DNA of 64,000 nucleotides, taken from Limonium bicolor. Taxonomy: Eukaryota > Streptophyta > Magnoliopsida > Caryophyllales > Plumbaginaceae. Positions within the stretch are counted from its first letter, which is position 1, and each line of letters starts with the position of its first letter. The stretch spans positions 103,742,046 to 103,806,045 of the forward strand of contig CM041777.1 in the NCBI GenBank assembly GCA_023374045.1, given 5' to 3'. Made by a program: the position numbers and the translations under genes. This document shows positions 1-11,590 of the stretch, one piece after another. The notes under the pieces were generated by a model, which was given only the letters and a program-made list of their open reading frames with translations, was not told the DNA's origin and did not search any database.

Positions 1-201
1 TTTCTTTATATACTGTTTGGTAGTGAACTTTTTAGTCTCGGGTTTTAAGTCTGTAAGATGCACCCCTGTGAGGGTTTTGAAAAATAATCAAGAGATTCCT
101 TTCCGTTCCATCTTTCCCTTTCTTTTCTCTGTGTAAAGTTGGTCTGGGTTAGGTTTAGGGTTTCTCGTTTCCTCTGGCATGATTTCTCCTGGATGCTAAT
201 A
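1..201 (+). repeat. 5' LTR, partial
   Basis: This is near-identical to 2109-2310. It ends in GATGCTAATA immediately before the TGGTATCAGAGC primer site. The LTR start lies to the left of the window. Confidence 0.9.
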
Positions 202-213
202 TGGTATCAGAGC
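202..213 (+). other. primer binding site of the copia element
   Basis: TGGTATCAGAGC directly follows the LTR end. This is the usual plant copia primer site, complementary to initiator Met-tRNA. Confidence 0.88.
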
Positions 214-521
214 AGCGATCCAGCCTCTGCCATTGATCCTCCCATCGTGTTCCTGTCTAACCCGATTGTTTTTCCCCTCTCAATTACTGCAAATTTCTTT
301 CCGAAATTCTTTATCGTTTTACCCACAGTTTTCTTGCATAACCCGATTCCTTCACCTACTACGAAATTCCTCGACCGCATTCTTGCTCAACCCGTTTCCC
401 TAATCCTCTACGAAATTCCTCGACCGCATCAGTATCCCGATTTTTCCCTTCGCCGTCTACTACTTCCAGTAAGATCTTGAGAGTTTTTTTTTTCTGTTTT
501 TCCCGATCTTTGCGATGTCAA

Positions 522-1934
522 ATGAACGACCCACGCAAGGAGTTGAAGGAGAAGGACGCAGAGAAGGTTGACGATCTCGGCAACAACTCGAAGGATGACG
601 CGGGCGACGCCTCAGACCCCTTGTACATGGCGAGTTCCGAACAGCCGGGACATGGTCTAGCCAACAAGTTCGGGGGACAAGGTTTTGCTTGTTGGAAGAT
701 GCAAATGGAGATTGCATTGGGAGACATAAACAATGCATTTTTACACGGTGATTTGAATGAGGATGTCTTTATGGAAATTCCTGAAGGTCATAAGTTAGAA
801 GGATCAGGGCTTGTTTGTAAACTTAGAAAATCCTTGTATGGGCTTAAACAAGCCTCAAGACAATGGCATGAGAAGCTTAGTGAATTTTTGAAATCTCTTG
901 GCTTCAAACAATCTTTGAATGATTATTCTCTGTTTATAAGAAGTTTTGGTGATAAAATCTGTTTTCTGGTGGTCTATGTTGATGACATATTGGTAACAGG
1001 TAATGATACGGTTTTTATAAGAAACATCAAAACTGAACTTGATCAGAAGTTCCGGATTAAGGACCTAGGAAGGTTAAGTCATTTCTTAGGAATGCAATTT
1101 ATGTATACCACTGAGGGAATTTTTCTTGTGCAAAAGGCTTATTGTGACAATCTGATAGCAGATTTTGACTGTGCAAACAAGAAACCTACTGTAAGTCCGT
1201 TAGAATTTAATGTAAAATTAAGGAAAGGTGAAGGTACTCCCCTAGATAATCCTAGTGCTTATAGGCGTTTAGTGGGAAAGTTAGGTTTCCTAGCTCACAG
1301 TAGACCAGATCTATGTTTTTCTATTCAAGTATTGAGTCAGTTTTTAGACAGTCCAACAGATTTGCATTATAAGGCAGCTTTGCATACCTTGAGCTATGTA
1401 AAAGGAACAACAGGTTATGGGCTTTTGTTTAATAACAGTAAAGACTTGAATCTGGTAGCTTATTGTGATGCGGATTGGGCTAGTTGCCCAGATACTAGAC
1501 GTTCTGTTAGTGGATATTTTATTTGTTTTGGGGGGAGTCCATTATCTTGGAAGTCTAAGAAACAAACTTCAGTTGCTTTGTCTTCTGCAGAGTCAGAATA
1601 CAGGGCCTTAAGACAAGTCACTGCTGAATTAAGCTGGCTGACACGGTTATTGAATGAGCTGGGCGTGGAGGAGATTACACCTGTACCTGTGAAGTCGGAC
1701 AGCCAATCAGCCATCCATATCGCCCGGAATCCCGTGCTGCATGAGAGAACTAAGCACATAGAGTTGGACATACATTTCGTAAGGCAGAAGCTACAAGAAG
1801 GGCTGATTTCAGTAGAGTTTGTTTCTTCCAGACATCAGCTTGCAGACCTCTTGACCAAGACCTTGCGTGGGTCTCAGTATCCGCTGCTCATCAGGAAAAT
1901 GGGGCTGCAGGAATGCGGGCAACGGTTGCAATGA
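522..1934 (+). CDS. gag / reverse transcriptase-RNase H fusion of copia element
   Basis: This is a 470-residue open frame starting at the ATG before NDPRKEL. An in-frame ATG at 477 would add 15 residues. Residues 1-65 resemble a copia gag N-terminus and end in the FACWKMQMEIALG motif. At about position 720 the frame passes directly into reverse transcriptase (INNAFLHGDL), then YVDDILVTGN (the YVDD catalytic motif), the RNase H motif YCDADWA, SSAESEY and ERTKHIELDIHF. Protease and integrase are absent, and so is the front of reverse transcriptase. The deletion keeps the reading frame across 1.4 kb without a stop, so a fused product could be made. Without integrase it could only be mobilised in trans. 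Family identity is firm; expression is unknown. Confidence 0.85.
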   Translation: MNDPRKELKEKDAEKVDDLGNNSKDDAGDASDPLYMASSEQPGHGLANKFGGQGFACWKMQMEIALGDINNAFLHGDLNEDVFMEIPEGHKLEGSGLVCKLRKSLYGLKQASRQWHEKLSEFLKSLGFKQSLNDYSLFIRSFGDKICFLVVYVDDILVTGNDTVFIRNIKTELDQKFRIKDLGRLSHFLGMQFMYTTEGIFLVQKAYCDNLIADFDCANKKPTVSPLEFNVKLRKGEGTPLDNPSAYRRLVGKLGFLAHSRPDLCFSIQVLSQFLDSPTDLHYKAALHTLSYVKGTTGYGLLFNNSKDLNLVAYCDADWASCPDTRRSVSGYFICFGGSPLSWKSKKQTSVALSSAESEYRALRQVTAELSWLTRLLNELGVEEITPVPVKSDSQSAIHIARNPVLHERTKHIELDIHFVRQKLQEGLISVEFVSSRHQLADLLTKTLRGSQYPLLIRKMGLQECGQRLQ

Positions 1935-1999
1935 CTGAAGCCGCGTTGTTCTATTTTCTGTTCCAAATCATACAACCCCTTGTATGATTTGAGGGGGGC

Positions 2000-2310
2000 T
2001 ATTAGGATATATTAGGATGATATACATTATTTCCTTTAGTCCTTTAAGTTATTTTAAGGTTGTACATATTGCAATAGTTCCGTTGCATAACGGGTAGTCC
2101 CTGTTATGTTTCTTTATATACTGTTTGGTAGTGAACTTTTTAGTCTCGGGTTTTAAGTCTGTAAGATGCACCCCTGTGAGGGTTTTGAAGAATAATCAAG
2201 AGATTCCTTTCCGTTCCATCTTTCCCTTTTCTTTTCTCTGTGTAAAGTTGGTCTGGGTTAGGTTTAGGGTTTCTCGTTTCCTCTGGCATGATTTCTCCTG
2301 GATGCTAATA
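2000..2310 (+). repeat. 3' LTR with preceding polypurine tract
   Basis: A GAGGGGGGC tract (1991-1999) precedes it. The LTR is 311 bp, starts TATTAGGATA and ends GATGCTAATA, so its ends are the inverted pair TATTAG/CTAATA and not TG/CA. Confidence 0.85.
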
Positions 2311-2591
2311 GAGAGCTCGCTAACTACATATATAGCAAATACAGTGCGGGAAAGGAGACTCTATCCTAGATTCAAAAGGTCAGCATAAAAATCTGAAAGC
2401 CTACCCTAAACGCTCTCTGCTTCGGATGTTCATGTGTATGTATCTTCCTATCTACCTTTACAAGAAAAGTCCACAACAGCCATAATCTCAAAGCTACATA
2501 GAACAACAATATCTTAGGACGGATAATACAGATTTCAAACCAAAAACAGCTGGCTATACCGTTTCCCTAGTTTTTATGCTACTTGCATCAA

Positions 2592-3833
2592 TTATAGTAG
2601 ATCTTCACTGAGCAGACCGATAAGTTCAGATTTCTTCAGCTTGGAGAACCCTTTCATCCCACGAGCCTTAGCCATGGCCTTCAACTCCTGCACCTTCATA
2701 CTACTCAAATCCCCTTGTGAAGTTTCAGGCTCCTCTTCATCTTCCATTGCATTATCATGATTTGCTTCTGCCACTTCTGCAGATCCATTGATCTTTATTA
2801 ACTCACTACGCATCTCTTCCCCCATATAACTGGAGTCCAACTGAGGTTCATCTTTGATCTCTTGGTCTATCTCAACCTCCGGCTGAATTTCAAGTTCTTG
2901 ATCATATTCTAAATCAGGATCAGACAGAACAGAAGAGTAAGAGCTAGCGCTAGAGTTTCTATTCTTCCGGTCCAGATTCGGACTTGGAGCAGAAGCAGCA
3001 GCTTCTTTTGGGGAGATGATCGGCTCATATCTTACTTGAGGAACAGGAGATCTTCGGCGGAAATTAGATGCAGGCCTGGCTTGTGATGGCCTATCAATAT
3101 TGCGTGAGACATCTCTAATATTACTATTGGAATTATAAGAGTTACTGTTTCTGCCTTCATCATGGATTTGTTTCTGACCCGGTGGGTTCAAATCAAACTC
3201 AATACCACTCTCACTTCTACCATTCACTTTCATATTCACTTTATCTACAGAGTGTTTCCTCAAAAGCTCAAGAAGAGAATCAACTGTCTCATTTTCTTTG
3301 CTCTGCCCTCTTCCTCTTGAAACTTCTACCCTTTTTTCCTCCTTTGAAGACGCTCTATCGCGTAGCTTGGCTTGAACTTTTCTGAAAAGTTGAAGTATCT
3401 CCAGCTCTCTTGGGCCTGGACTAGCTGTAGCTTGACGTGGGGTGCTGTTTGAGAATGCAAGCAGTGGCCCATTTTTCGAAGAGAGTAAGTCTGGCTCTTG
3501 AAGGTTCTCTGAGCCATCTGTCTCTTCCGTTTGTGGTCTATTCCTGTTACGATAAAAGCCTTGCCTCTTCCGCCTTGAGAAGTCAGGATTTCTTCTCTGG
3601 TTACTAGAGCTTGCCTTGCATGTGAGAGTAATCCTTCTTGAAGAGCACCTTAGGAATAAACCTGCCTGATGAAGAAAAGGTTTACCATCATCACTATGAC
3701 AATATAGTATGCCCAAAGTCTTCTCATAAACTCTCAAGCGGGGAAAAGTTGCACTGTATGATAATCCATGACCTGCACCCGATTTGAGTACATTAGAAGA
3801 CAATAAAAGGGGGTTTTCAGCTGAACCAAGCAT
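2592..3833 (-). CDS. RHON1: Rho-N domain plastid RNA-binding protein, RHON1-like
   Basis: The frame encodes 413 residues and is uninterrupted. Residues 1 to about 75 are rich in Ser, Leu and Arg and poor in acidic residues, like a chloroplast transit peptide, and lead into the CKASSSNQRRNPDFSRR segment seen in RHON1-type proteins. A basic RNRNRP stretch follows, then the family motif PGPRELEILQLFRKVQ, the segment TVDSLLELLRKHS, a long low-complexity middle and a Glu/Asp-rich region. Residues 375-413 form a Rho-N/SAP-like helical domain (MKVQELKAMAKARGMKGFSK). RHON1 in Arabidopsis binds plastid RNA, helps RNase E process transcripts and can terminate transcription. That role is inferred here by family. 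Rice BP-73 is a related alternative. The coding region has no intron, so an intronless retrocopy is possible but not favoured. The 3' flank is cut short by the copia insertion ending at 2310. Confidence 0.75.
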   Translation of the reverse strand: MLGSAENPLLLSSNVLKSGAGHGLSYSATFPRLRVYEKTLGILYCHSDDGKPFLHQAGLFLRCSSRRITLTCKASSSNQRRNPDFSRRKRQGFYRNRNRPQTEETDGSENLQEPDLLSSKNGPLLAFSNSTPRQATASPGPRELEILQLFRKVQAKLRDRASSKEEKRVEVSRGRGQSKENETVDSLLELLRKHSVDKVNMKVNGRSESGIEFDLNPPGQKQIHDEGRNSNSYNSNSNIRDVSRNIDRPSQARPASNFRRRSPVPQVRYEPIISPKEAAASAPSPNLDRKNRNSSASSYSSVLSDPDLEYDQELEIQPEVEIDQEIKDEPQLDSSYMGEEMRSELIKINGSAEVAEANHDNAMEDEEEPETSQGDLSSMKVQELKAMAKARGMKGFSKLKKSELIGLLSEDLL

Positions 3834-4806
3834 TAGAAATGATCAAAACTAAGCGTAGCAGCAACACTAATATGCATGGTTATCAAACATTCCTGCTGTG
3901 TCCACCAAGCTCCTCGTGAGGACCACGGGTTGGATCCGGGGGAGCCATAATTTTTTTTGAGGGATGCGAGGTTTTTTTAAATATTAACAATATTTTAAGA
4001 TTAATTTTTACTTTTTAAAATTAATATAAATTTCAATATTTATAATTATGTGTTAAAAAGTGATATTAGATATATAGTTTGACATAAAAATAAAATTAAA
4101 ATATATAAATTAATATTTAAAGAAGTTTATTTTACCTTTTTATTTCTCGTTTAAAAAAACTAGCATGTTAAATTATACACTAATGTCATATATAACAATA
4201 GTTTTAAGCTAGTAGTTTTTTTTCTAAACATTTCTTCTAAAAATTATTTTGAGTAATTCTAATATTATTTTAATTTGTAAAATCTGTAATAATAAACTAA
4301 AAACACTAGTATTATAGATAGAAGGGGTACATGATTACTAAGACCGTCATAATAATCAGTTTTACTTTAGACTATATTGTTAAAATAAAAATATTAAGAG
4401 TTTTCTTATTTATTATAGACCAAAAATGATTTTTACAAAATAATTCTAAAACAAATATTACATATTAATATAAATAAAGTTGATAATAAATAGAATTTAA
4501 TAATATCATGGTGATATTTTTTACAACGGGATCAAACAAATATCTATTAATATAAATAAATTATATAATAAAAAAACTAAAACTTAAATACGTAGGGAGG
4601 GAGTTGGGGGCTGCATACGTAGGGAGGGAGTCGTTTGGAGGATTGGCAATCAAGCCAAAGCAGGTCGAAGATTCTTTAAATAATCACTCCGACACTTCCA
4701 GGTCAAGAACAGCAAATGTCTTAGGAAAACAAGTATGGAGTATTCGGGTCTGTAATTAATGAGACCAGATGAACAAGACAAAAAACATTGAAGAGCAAAT
4801 CATCTA
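3834..4806. other. AT-rich upstream region of the RHON1-like gene
   Basis: I see no gene. This holds the promoter side of the RHON1-like gene, then a strongly AT-rich stretch from about 3960 to 4590. A short direct repeat of ACGTAGGGAGGGAGT occurs at about 4590 and 4618. Confidence 0.6.
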
Positions 4807-5044
4807 CTCCCTCCGTCCTGAATTGACCGTCTTGTTTACTATTTGGATATGTCGTTTGACTTCAATTTTTAACATATAAGATAAATTAATTTTGAAAATT
4901 TAAGTTTTGCATATGATTCCTTACATGATAAACTATATGTTACAAAATTTAGTTTTATAAAATTATTTTATCTTATATGTTTAATATTGAAGTGGAAAAA
5001 CGTGTAATAAAGCAAACATGACGGTCAATTCAGGACGGAGGGAG
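4807..5044. mobile_element. Stowaway MITE (Tc1/mariner type)
   Basis: The 238-bp element starts CTCCCTCCGTCC and ends GGACGGAGGGAG. Its inverted repeats extend about 35 bp with few mismatches and are flanked by TA duplications (4805-4806 and 5045-5046). The interior is AT-rich and has no coding capacity. CTCCCTCCGT ends with TA duplications are diagnostic of Stowaway. Confidence 0.95.
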
Positions 5045-5046
5045 TA

Positions 5047-5929
5047 TATGGTAAAACAAGAGGGCGGACCTCATTGTATTAGCTGTAGCCCTTTTCAAAA
5101 AACTTTAACACGCAAGCAAAAGACAGAAACTATGACCATTAACCGGTTGAATGAAAACACTACTAACAAATGAAAAGAAGATAACAGATTCTCCCCGGAA
5201 GGACTTAGAGCTACCGCAATTTCAGCCTACGACGACAAGACTAGTTAAGCGCTTTCAAATCCAGAATTTGTCCATCCGACTGCAGACAAGCCAAGAGAGA
5301 TGGAAAGCAAAGTTATCATTTGCAACAACAGAACGGAACTAAACCTCGCTTCGTGGCATACCATCAAACATCTGGCGTGCGGCCTTCGATTATCACCGCA
5401 CGTAGCGCAACAGCGCGGAAAGGGAAAACCAGATTCTTATTATGTACCAATCTTTCACAGGCCAAGAAGGTATATCTGGCAGCACAAAACGTATTGGAGA
5501 TAGAAGATTCAGGCTAGAAGGGAAGAACGAACCTAGAACCTTGCTGCTAGTAAGATGTACTGGTTGAGACATTTTATTCCCTTGAGAGGTTGAAAGCAAT
5601 GCCGTTTAAGTGTAGAAAAACCGCCAAGCATGGGATGGCAGTTCAGCCTGAAACCATGCGGATACAAGAGAAAACCTCTCTTACGACTCTTCCGAAAGCC
5701 ATGAGCTATCCGCTGCGTGCTTCGTGAAAAAAAAGGCACTTGATAATGATAAGAGGGGAGTCGGTAAGTCACTGCTATATAATAGAACCGGGGGTATGGA
5801 ATAAGTTCCCCTACTTTTAGTCCATCCAGACCTAGATAATTTTTTCCGGTTTGGTAGAATTTTATTCGGTTTGTAGAAGTGAAACAGAGTAAAATTGGGA
5901 AAAAAGAATTGCTGAAGGAAACATATTTC
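5047..5929. other. spacer without a recognised gene
   Basis: Short overlapping open frames occur on both strands (5151-5772), but none resembles a known protein and there is no promoter-plus-ATG arrangement. Base composition at 5140-5760 is less AT-rich than the surroundings, so a decayed gene or transposon fragment is possible. Confidence 0.4.
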
Positions 5930-6189
5930 TGTTGTAATACTGAGAGAATAGAAGAAAGATAGAAGACAAGATAGACGTAAATTGTTATCTCACATTTTAT
6001 CCCATTGTGTGTCTATATATATAGTACATAATACATAACCGTTACTGAACCTTTGAGTGGAAGGAATATGAAATATCAAAGGACTTCTAATGAAGAGTTT
6101 GGGAGGTTACGGGGGTTACACAAATGAAGAGTCTAAGATAGACGAAAGGGTGATTAGATGTACATCCAATAATTACATTATTTATAACA
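5930..6189 (-). repeat. 3' LTR (left copy) of minus-strand copia element
   Basis: TG...CA ends; 260 bp; pairs with 11591-11850. The adjacent CTCCCCCTT (6190-6198) is the polypurine tract read on the other strand. Confidence 0.92.
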
Positions 6190-6304
6190 CTCCCCCTTGG
6201 ATGTACATCCTACTGCCTCATTAAAAACCTTGTCAGGAAAAACCCATTGGGATAAAAACCATGGTCAAGGAAAAAAGAGTACAGTCTAAATGTTTCTCTC
6301 CCCC

Positions 6305-6750
6305 TCAATTTAACAGAATGTCTCTTCGATGTCGCATACCGATATCATGAACAAGCTTCTTAAAGACTCTTGAAGGAAGTGATTTGATAAATAAATCAGC
6401 TAGATTCTCGTTAGACCGAATCTTGCGAACATTGAGTATATCTTTGGTCTGAAGCTGATGAGTTGAAAAGAACTTTGGTGATATATGCTTGGTTTGATCA
6501 CCTTTGATGAATCCTTCTCTTATTTGTGCAATGCATGCGGCATTATCCTCGTATATCACCGTCGGCGTCTCTTGATCTGACCGAACCACAAGAACTTAAT
6601 ATATGGTGGATAAATGATCTGAGCCATACACATTCTCTTCCTGTTTCGTATAGAGCTATCAGCTCGGCATGATTTGATGAAGTTGCCGTTGTAGTCTGCT
6701 TCATTGCACACCATGAAATGGCAGTTCCACCATGTATATATCATAGCACT
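6305..6750 (-). pseudogene. copia RNase H C-terminus, decayed
   Basis: The minus-strand frame 6589-6305 reads YEDNAACIAQIREGFIKGD, TKHISPKFFSTHQLQ and NLADLFIKSLP, a typical copia RNase H and pol C-terminus. Upstream (6590-6750) the same protein continues in other frames (NHAELIALYE, CVWLRS), so at least two frameshifts have occurred. It is the only coding remnant recognised in this element. Confidence 0.85.
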
Positions 6751-7429
6751 CCTCTTCGTATAGATATCATGATAGAATCCTCATTAAACTTTTACTCAGG
6801 AACCCTGTGATGTAAAAACCAAAACAAAGGAGAAAACATAACCACATAAAGATTCTCCCCTGAATTTGACATGTATGAATGTATGCCAACATTCATTTCA
6901 TAAATATGTCATCGATCCTCATCATCTTAACTTTGATGAAAGGGAGAACAATGGTGATTTATGTTTACTGAGAATCATCACCTTACCAGATGGTAAGTCT
7001 TATATCACCATTAATCATTCACAGGTAAAACACATATAGTGTTTTCTTGACCTGAGCCTCACACATTTTTCTATCTTGATGATAAATTTGTGTGATCCAA
7101 TTTGCTCCCAAGGTCTATTTGATATTTCCATAAGAGGAATATCCTTTACTAGTCATGTATTATCAACTTGACTTTACAAAACTCATATATATGAGTCTAG
7201 TGCAAATAATGCACTCTCAAGTATTTGAACTTAATATCCACATATATGCCCTCTTAGTGGCTTATGCCATACCTTGGCTTATATCGGTATATATAATTTT
7301 ATGAGATGTGACTTGATACAATTGTGGTTTAGATGGTTCTCATCCAAGTCACCATTGATCATATAAAAACATAAGGCCTTTAGAGAAAATCATTCTTAAG
7401 ATTTTCTTCGAATACCAATTCCCGGGAAT

Positions 7430-8135
7430 TCATATGTTCACATTATGCTCTCTTTGAGAGTTTAGATCCTCTTTCAAGGGCTACATATCAGTTAACATGG
7501 TGTACTATTTATCATTAACTTTCTTTGAAAGTTTATAGCTCCTTTTCCAAGGGCTATACACCTTTTTCAAGGGTTTACTATTTTCCACCAAAATTTATAG
7601 CTCCCTTTTCAAGGGCTCGACACCTTTTTCAAGGGTCTACTATCTTCCACCTTTATGATATTACAACTCCTTTATCCACTAGGAGGAACGCGTTCATTTA
7701 TCATATCAGGGTGGATTATAACATTTCATATGCATAACTATGGTGCATTATCATGCTAGCATCACACGCTTCGGCGTGTTTATGATTTATCTTTATCAAC
7801 TTTTGGAAGTCAATCTCTGTACTTCCTTTACTCTTGGAATATATCATTTTGGCAGTTTCTTCCCCCCTTTCGAGGGTCTGAACTCCTCTTTCGAGGGTTC
7901 GAATCCTGAAACTCCTAATTTCCCTTTTCCTTCTGTGTCATTTAGGCATATACGTCCCCCTTTCGAGAGACTAGACTCCTCTTTCGAGGGTCCGAACTCC
8001 TCTTTTGAGAGTTCAAATCTTTCCTAATTTGCCTTTCCCTTTTGTGTCATTATGGCATATCTGTCCCCCTTTCGAAGGACTGGACTCCTCTTTCGAGGGT
8101 CTGAACTCCTCTTTCGAGGGTTCTTTGGATCCCAA
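7430..8135. repeat. array of CCTTTTCAAGGGCT / CCCTTTCGAGGGTCT-type repeats
   Basis: A run of related short units lies inside the copia element. At 7440-7660 the unit is a CTTTTTCAAGGGCT form. At 7855-8130 it is a CTCCTCTTTCGAGGGT form, with a longer period of about 135 bp marked by TTTGTGTCATTTAGGCATAT-like spacers. Each unit is close to a self-complementary CCCTYWWCRAGGG. There is no coding explanation. Confidence 0.75.
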
Positions 8136-10129
8136 GGGTCGACCACGCCTCCAGCGTACTTGGGATTCACTTGCCATAGCGGTTGTCTCTCACACCTCTA
8201 ACCGAGCTGGAACATTCGCAGCTAGTATAATATGATCGCGTTACTTTATTCATATCTATGGACGCATCACGTAGTTGCAACATTTTCCAAATGAATTATT
8301 CTTTGAACTCTGGTTCATTTCGCTTTGTCATGCATGACATAATTCATAGTCCATTAACATTTGGTTAAGGACATTCAAGTTAGAGACAACCGCTCTCTAA
8401 TTTGACATCTTAAAAATTCATAAGCATCTTGGAGACTCATACTTCCCAGAAGCATGGTTGTAGCAACATTCAATATGTGCTTGCTTTTGTAATCTTTCAA
8501 TAAGGCACAATTGATTTTACTGATAAGACTTTGTGTCAAATATCAAAAACACATATCATTCTCCCCCTAAAGTTGAGAATGCTTAAGAACTAAAGAAGTT
8601 CATTATTCTCAACTTTCCTTTTTTTTTTGTAACCCTTTTGATATATTTTTTTTAATGGGGGAGGTATAGACATAAACCCAATTGTCTAACCTTTTTTCTT
8701 TGCTATACAAAACTAACGACTTAATAAGGTCGTTCTTAGTGGGAGTATAAGTTACTCAATACCACTATTCTTTCAAGTTTCATATTATCCATCTTAATCT
8801 AAAATTCATATGGATAATTTCATTATAGCTAGATTTTTCTAAATCAATAGCCCAATGAATACAATACTTCATGTGACCATTATTTGATGTATCAAACATC
8901 ATATATATCTCAACGGTCCACATGGTAATTTTTCCACACATAATCAGTCCATGATATTTCAAGGGGTATAAAAATTCTCATCCACTTCCTTTGAATGATA
9001 TCGTTGTATCTTATGTGAACTATTGCCACCCGAGTAAGGGCCTGGAAATTCTTGATCGTTTAGAAAACTAGTGATTCGACATCACTTTTCTCATGGATGG
9101 CCCATTTTTCCATTTAATATAAGGAATATTTTATTGTACACTAACCGCATGTTAGTGACCCCTCCTTTTTCTTTTGGGCTTTATGGGATTGGATTTTACG
9201 TTATATCAACTTATATAACTTGGCACATTTTTTGCTTGTTTTCCCATCATACGAGCATACTTTGTCATTAAATAAGTGCATCTTCAATGTTTATTCTTAT
9301 TCCCTCAAGGAACGTAATGAAGAGCTTTTAAAATTCACGGCTCACAAGAGCAAGCTCTCATTATTTATAGCCTCTTATAGACTATAGAGATGTATATAAA
9401 GCATTTTCAGTTGTGCATTATAGCACTATCAATAAATTATGACTCTTTGTCATTTAATCACTTACAACATGCTCGCAAATTTATTATGGATTTCAAAGAT
9501 GGTTCAACGGACCATATTTTATTCCTCTTGAGTACCATGAATAACCAATACCCAAAGCATGGTTAAAAATATGTCAAAATTCATGTACTCTAGTGCGTCT
9601 TTTGCACTTTATACACACGTATTAAGGATGACACCTTAACACTTTTTCATCAATAATGACATCACTTAACAATATCCTTCAGGGATATGTGATGGTCTAC
9701 CATGATGTCAATTGTAAACATTTTCCTTTTATACACGGTCCAACCATGTCCGGACGTACAATAATCTATCATAGATTATAACATCTTTTACGATTGACCT
9801 TACAAGATAAAATGGTCATTTTCATAAGCTATCAAGCTTTCAGTTCCCATATCATCAATGATCTTACATATAGATCTCGCCAAAATCAACCTCAAGCTCG
9901 ACTTCTTTTCATAATCATGCATGATTCACATTAACATTTCAGAGCTTGAGTTGGAAATTCACTGGAAAAACTCTTTAATTTTCCAATAATAATCCTCAAA
10001 TGTACTCCTCAATGTTACTTAGGAGACCATGTAACTTATACCAAAGTTACTATTGTGTGAAGTTATTTTTAACTCTTTAAAATCTATCTAGCTCTCCAAG
10101 AGCTTTTACAATTGGTCCAATCTTATATA

Positions 10130-10620
10130 AAATGTGGACCATTTTTAATATCCACCTCAAATGCATAGTCATGCATGAGGGAAAATAATAATTTATCATT
10201 CTCAACCTTCAATGCAATTATTTTGCACAAGGGAGTATAAGGATCTTACAGCTCTTAGCTTCAAGAGCATAATTTCGCATGAGGGAAATAGCACACTATA
10301 ATTCTCAACCTCCAATGCTTGTATACAATCGAATAACATGATCCTTTTATTTTTCTTCCTCTAGTGCACTCATTTTGCACGAGGACGTATACGAATCTTA
10401 TAATCCTGAACCTCAAGTGCATTCATTTTTCATGAGGAAGTATTACAATACCTCAAACATTAGCATCTTACACGAGGTAGCATAATCATTAACCTCAAAT
10501 GCACCGTCTTGCATGAGGTAATATTTACAATCTCCTTTTCAATAATTACATAGGAGAATTATTAACATCTAGTGCAACATCTTGCACGAGGTTATCACTT
10601 TTTTTGTTACTATCTCACAA
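10130..10620. repeat. array of CCTCaaaTGCA...TGCAtGAGG hairpin units
   Basis: About eight to nine degenerate units, each 50-60 bp, have the pattern CCTC-(2-4 nt)-TGCA then 5-10 nt then TTGCAYGAGG. Each can fold into a short hairpin. Clear examples start near 10147, 10366, 10410, 10480 and 10570. They lie in the interior of the minus-strand copia element and are separated by AT-rich linkers. Confidence 0.75.
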
Positions 10621-11590
10621 GAGATTTCCTCATAAACGATAATTCAAACCCATCCTATGGCAATACTATTTTTCAGTCATAAAATAAAATTGAACGGAAT
10701 GAATTATACCATAATTGATGGTTCACTTTTCAAAACAAAAATATATATATTGTCAAATAATACTTTGAGAGAGTGATTATGCAAAAATCATTATACCACA
10801 AAAATATATAGTTCTTCCGCAATTAAACTTAATAGTTCTTCAAAAACTATAACAATATACTGTCATCGAAGATCCCACTTTTCTGTAAGGCATTTTTTAC
10901 TTTTGCTAAAAGCTTCTTTTATTCAATAAATAAAAACTCGACTCACCAGAACCTCACAAAAACAATTCTTTCAACAATTTTATTTCTTAAAAAAAACCGC
11001 AAAACTTCATAAAGAAAAGAAGGATTTCTCCTTTGATTTAAAAACACATATACACGTTTATATAAATAATTTTGAGTTGTGTCTGACTTGCCTGCTTGTT
11101 AAAATGATTATGCCGGTAAAAATTGATTAAACTTACTTATACCTTCTAGAATCGGTAGAGTACCCATCAAATGCGGCTTCAACATATAAACTTTTTGGCA
11201 TTGCAGATTCTTGATAAAGCACAACGATTTCTAGTAGGATAAATAATAACCATCATCACAAGGTGCATGACCCAAGACCTTCTGCCAAGAAATCACAGAA
11301 CATAAACAATCACTATGAAACCATTATTTTGTAGTTGAAATTAGAAAAACAAAATAAATAGAATATTGAAAGTGGTGGGCGCTTGAGATCTGGATCTTCC
11401 CTCGAGAATGAAAACGAAATGTTGGGGATAGATCTAAAATAATGCCATGTAACTTGCGCAGACTACCCAATTCATCCCTTCTCCAAGCTAGAGCCCTGAG
11501 AAGTCCTGATGAAGCCGAGATGATCTTTGTTGATGATGTATAGCAGAGAGAATAATACTTTTTTTAGTAGAGTCTATCGTGCTGATAACG

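Larger units (their letters stand above)
1..2310 (+). mobile_element. Ty1/copia retrotransposon, internally deleted, left end cut by window
   Basis: A 5' LTR truncated by the window edge (1-201) is followed by a Met-tRNA type primer binding site (202-213), one long open frame, a polypurine tract (1991-1999) and a full 3' LTR (2000-2310). Over the shared 200 bp the LTRs differ by one substitution (position 91, a versus g) and one base in a T run, so the insertion looks young. The interior is only about 1.8 kb because protease, integrase and the first part of reverse transcriptase are missing. It sits about 280 bp downstream of the stop codon of the RHON1-like gene. The matching 5' target duplication lies outside the window. 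Confidence 0.9.

Noticed and set aside
5151..5772. Overlapping small frames on both strands
   Set aside because: None has a family match, a promoter or consistent codon structure.
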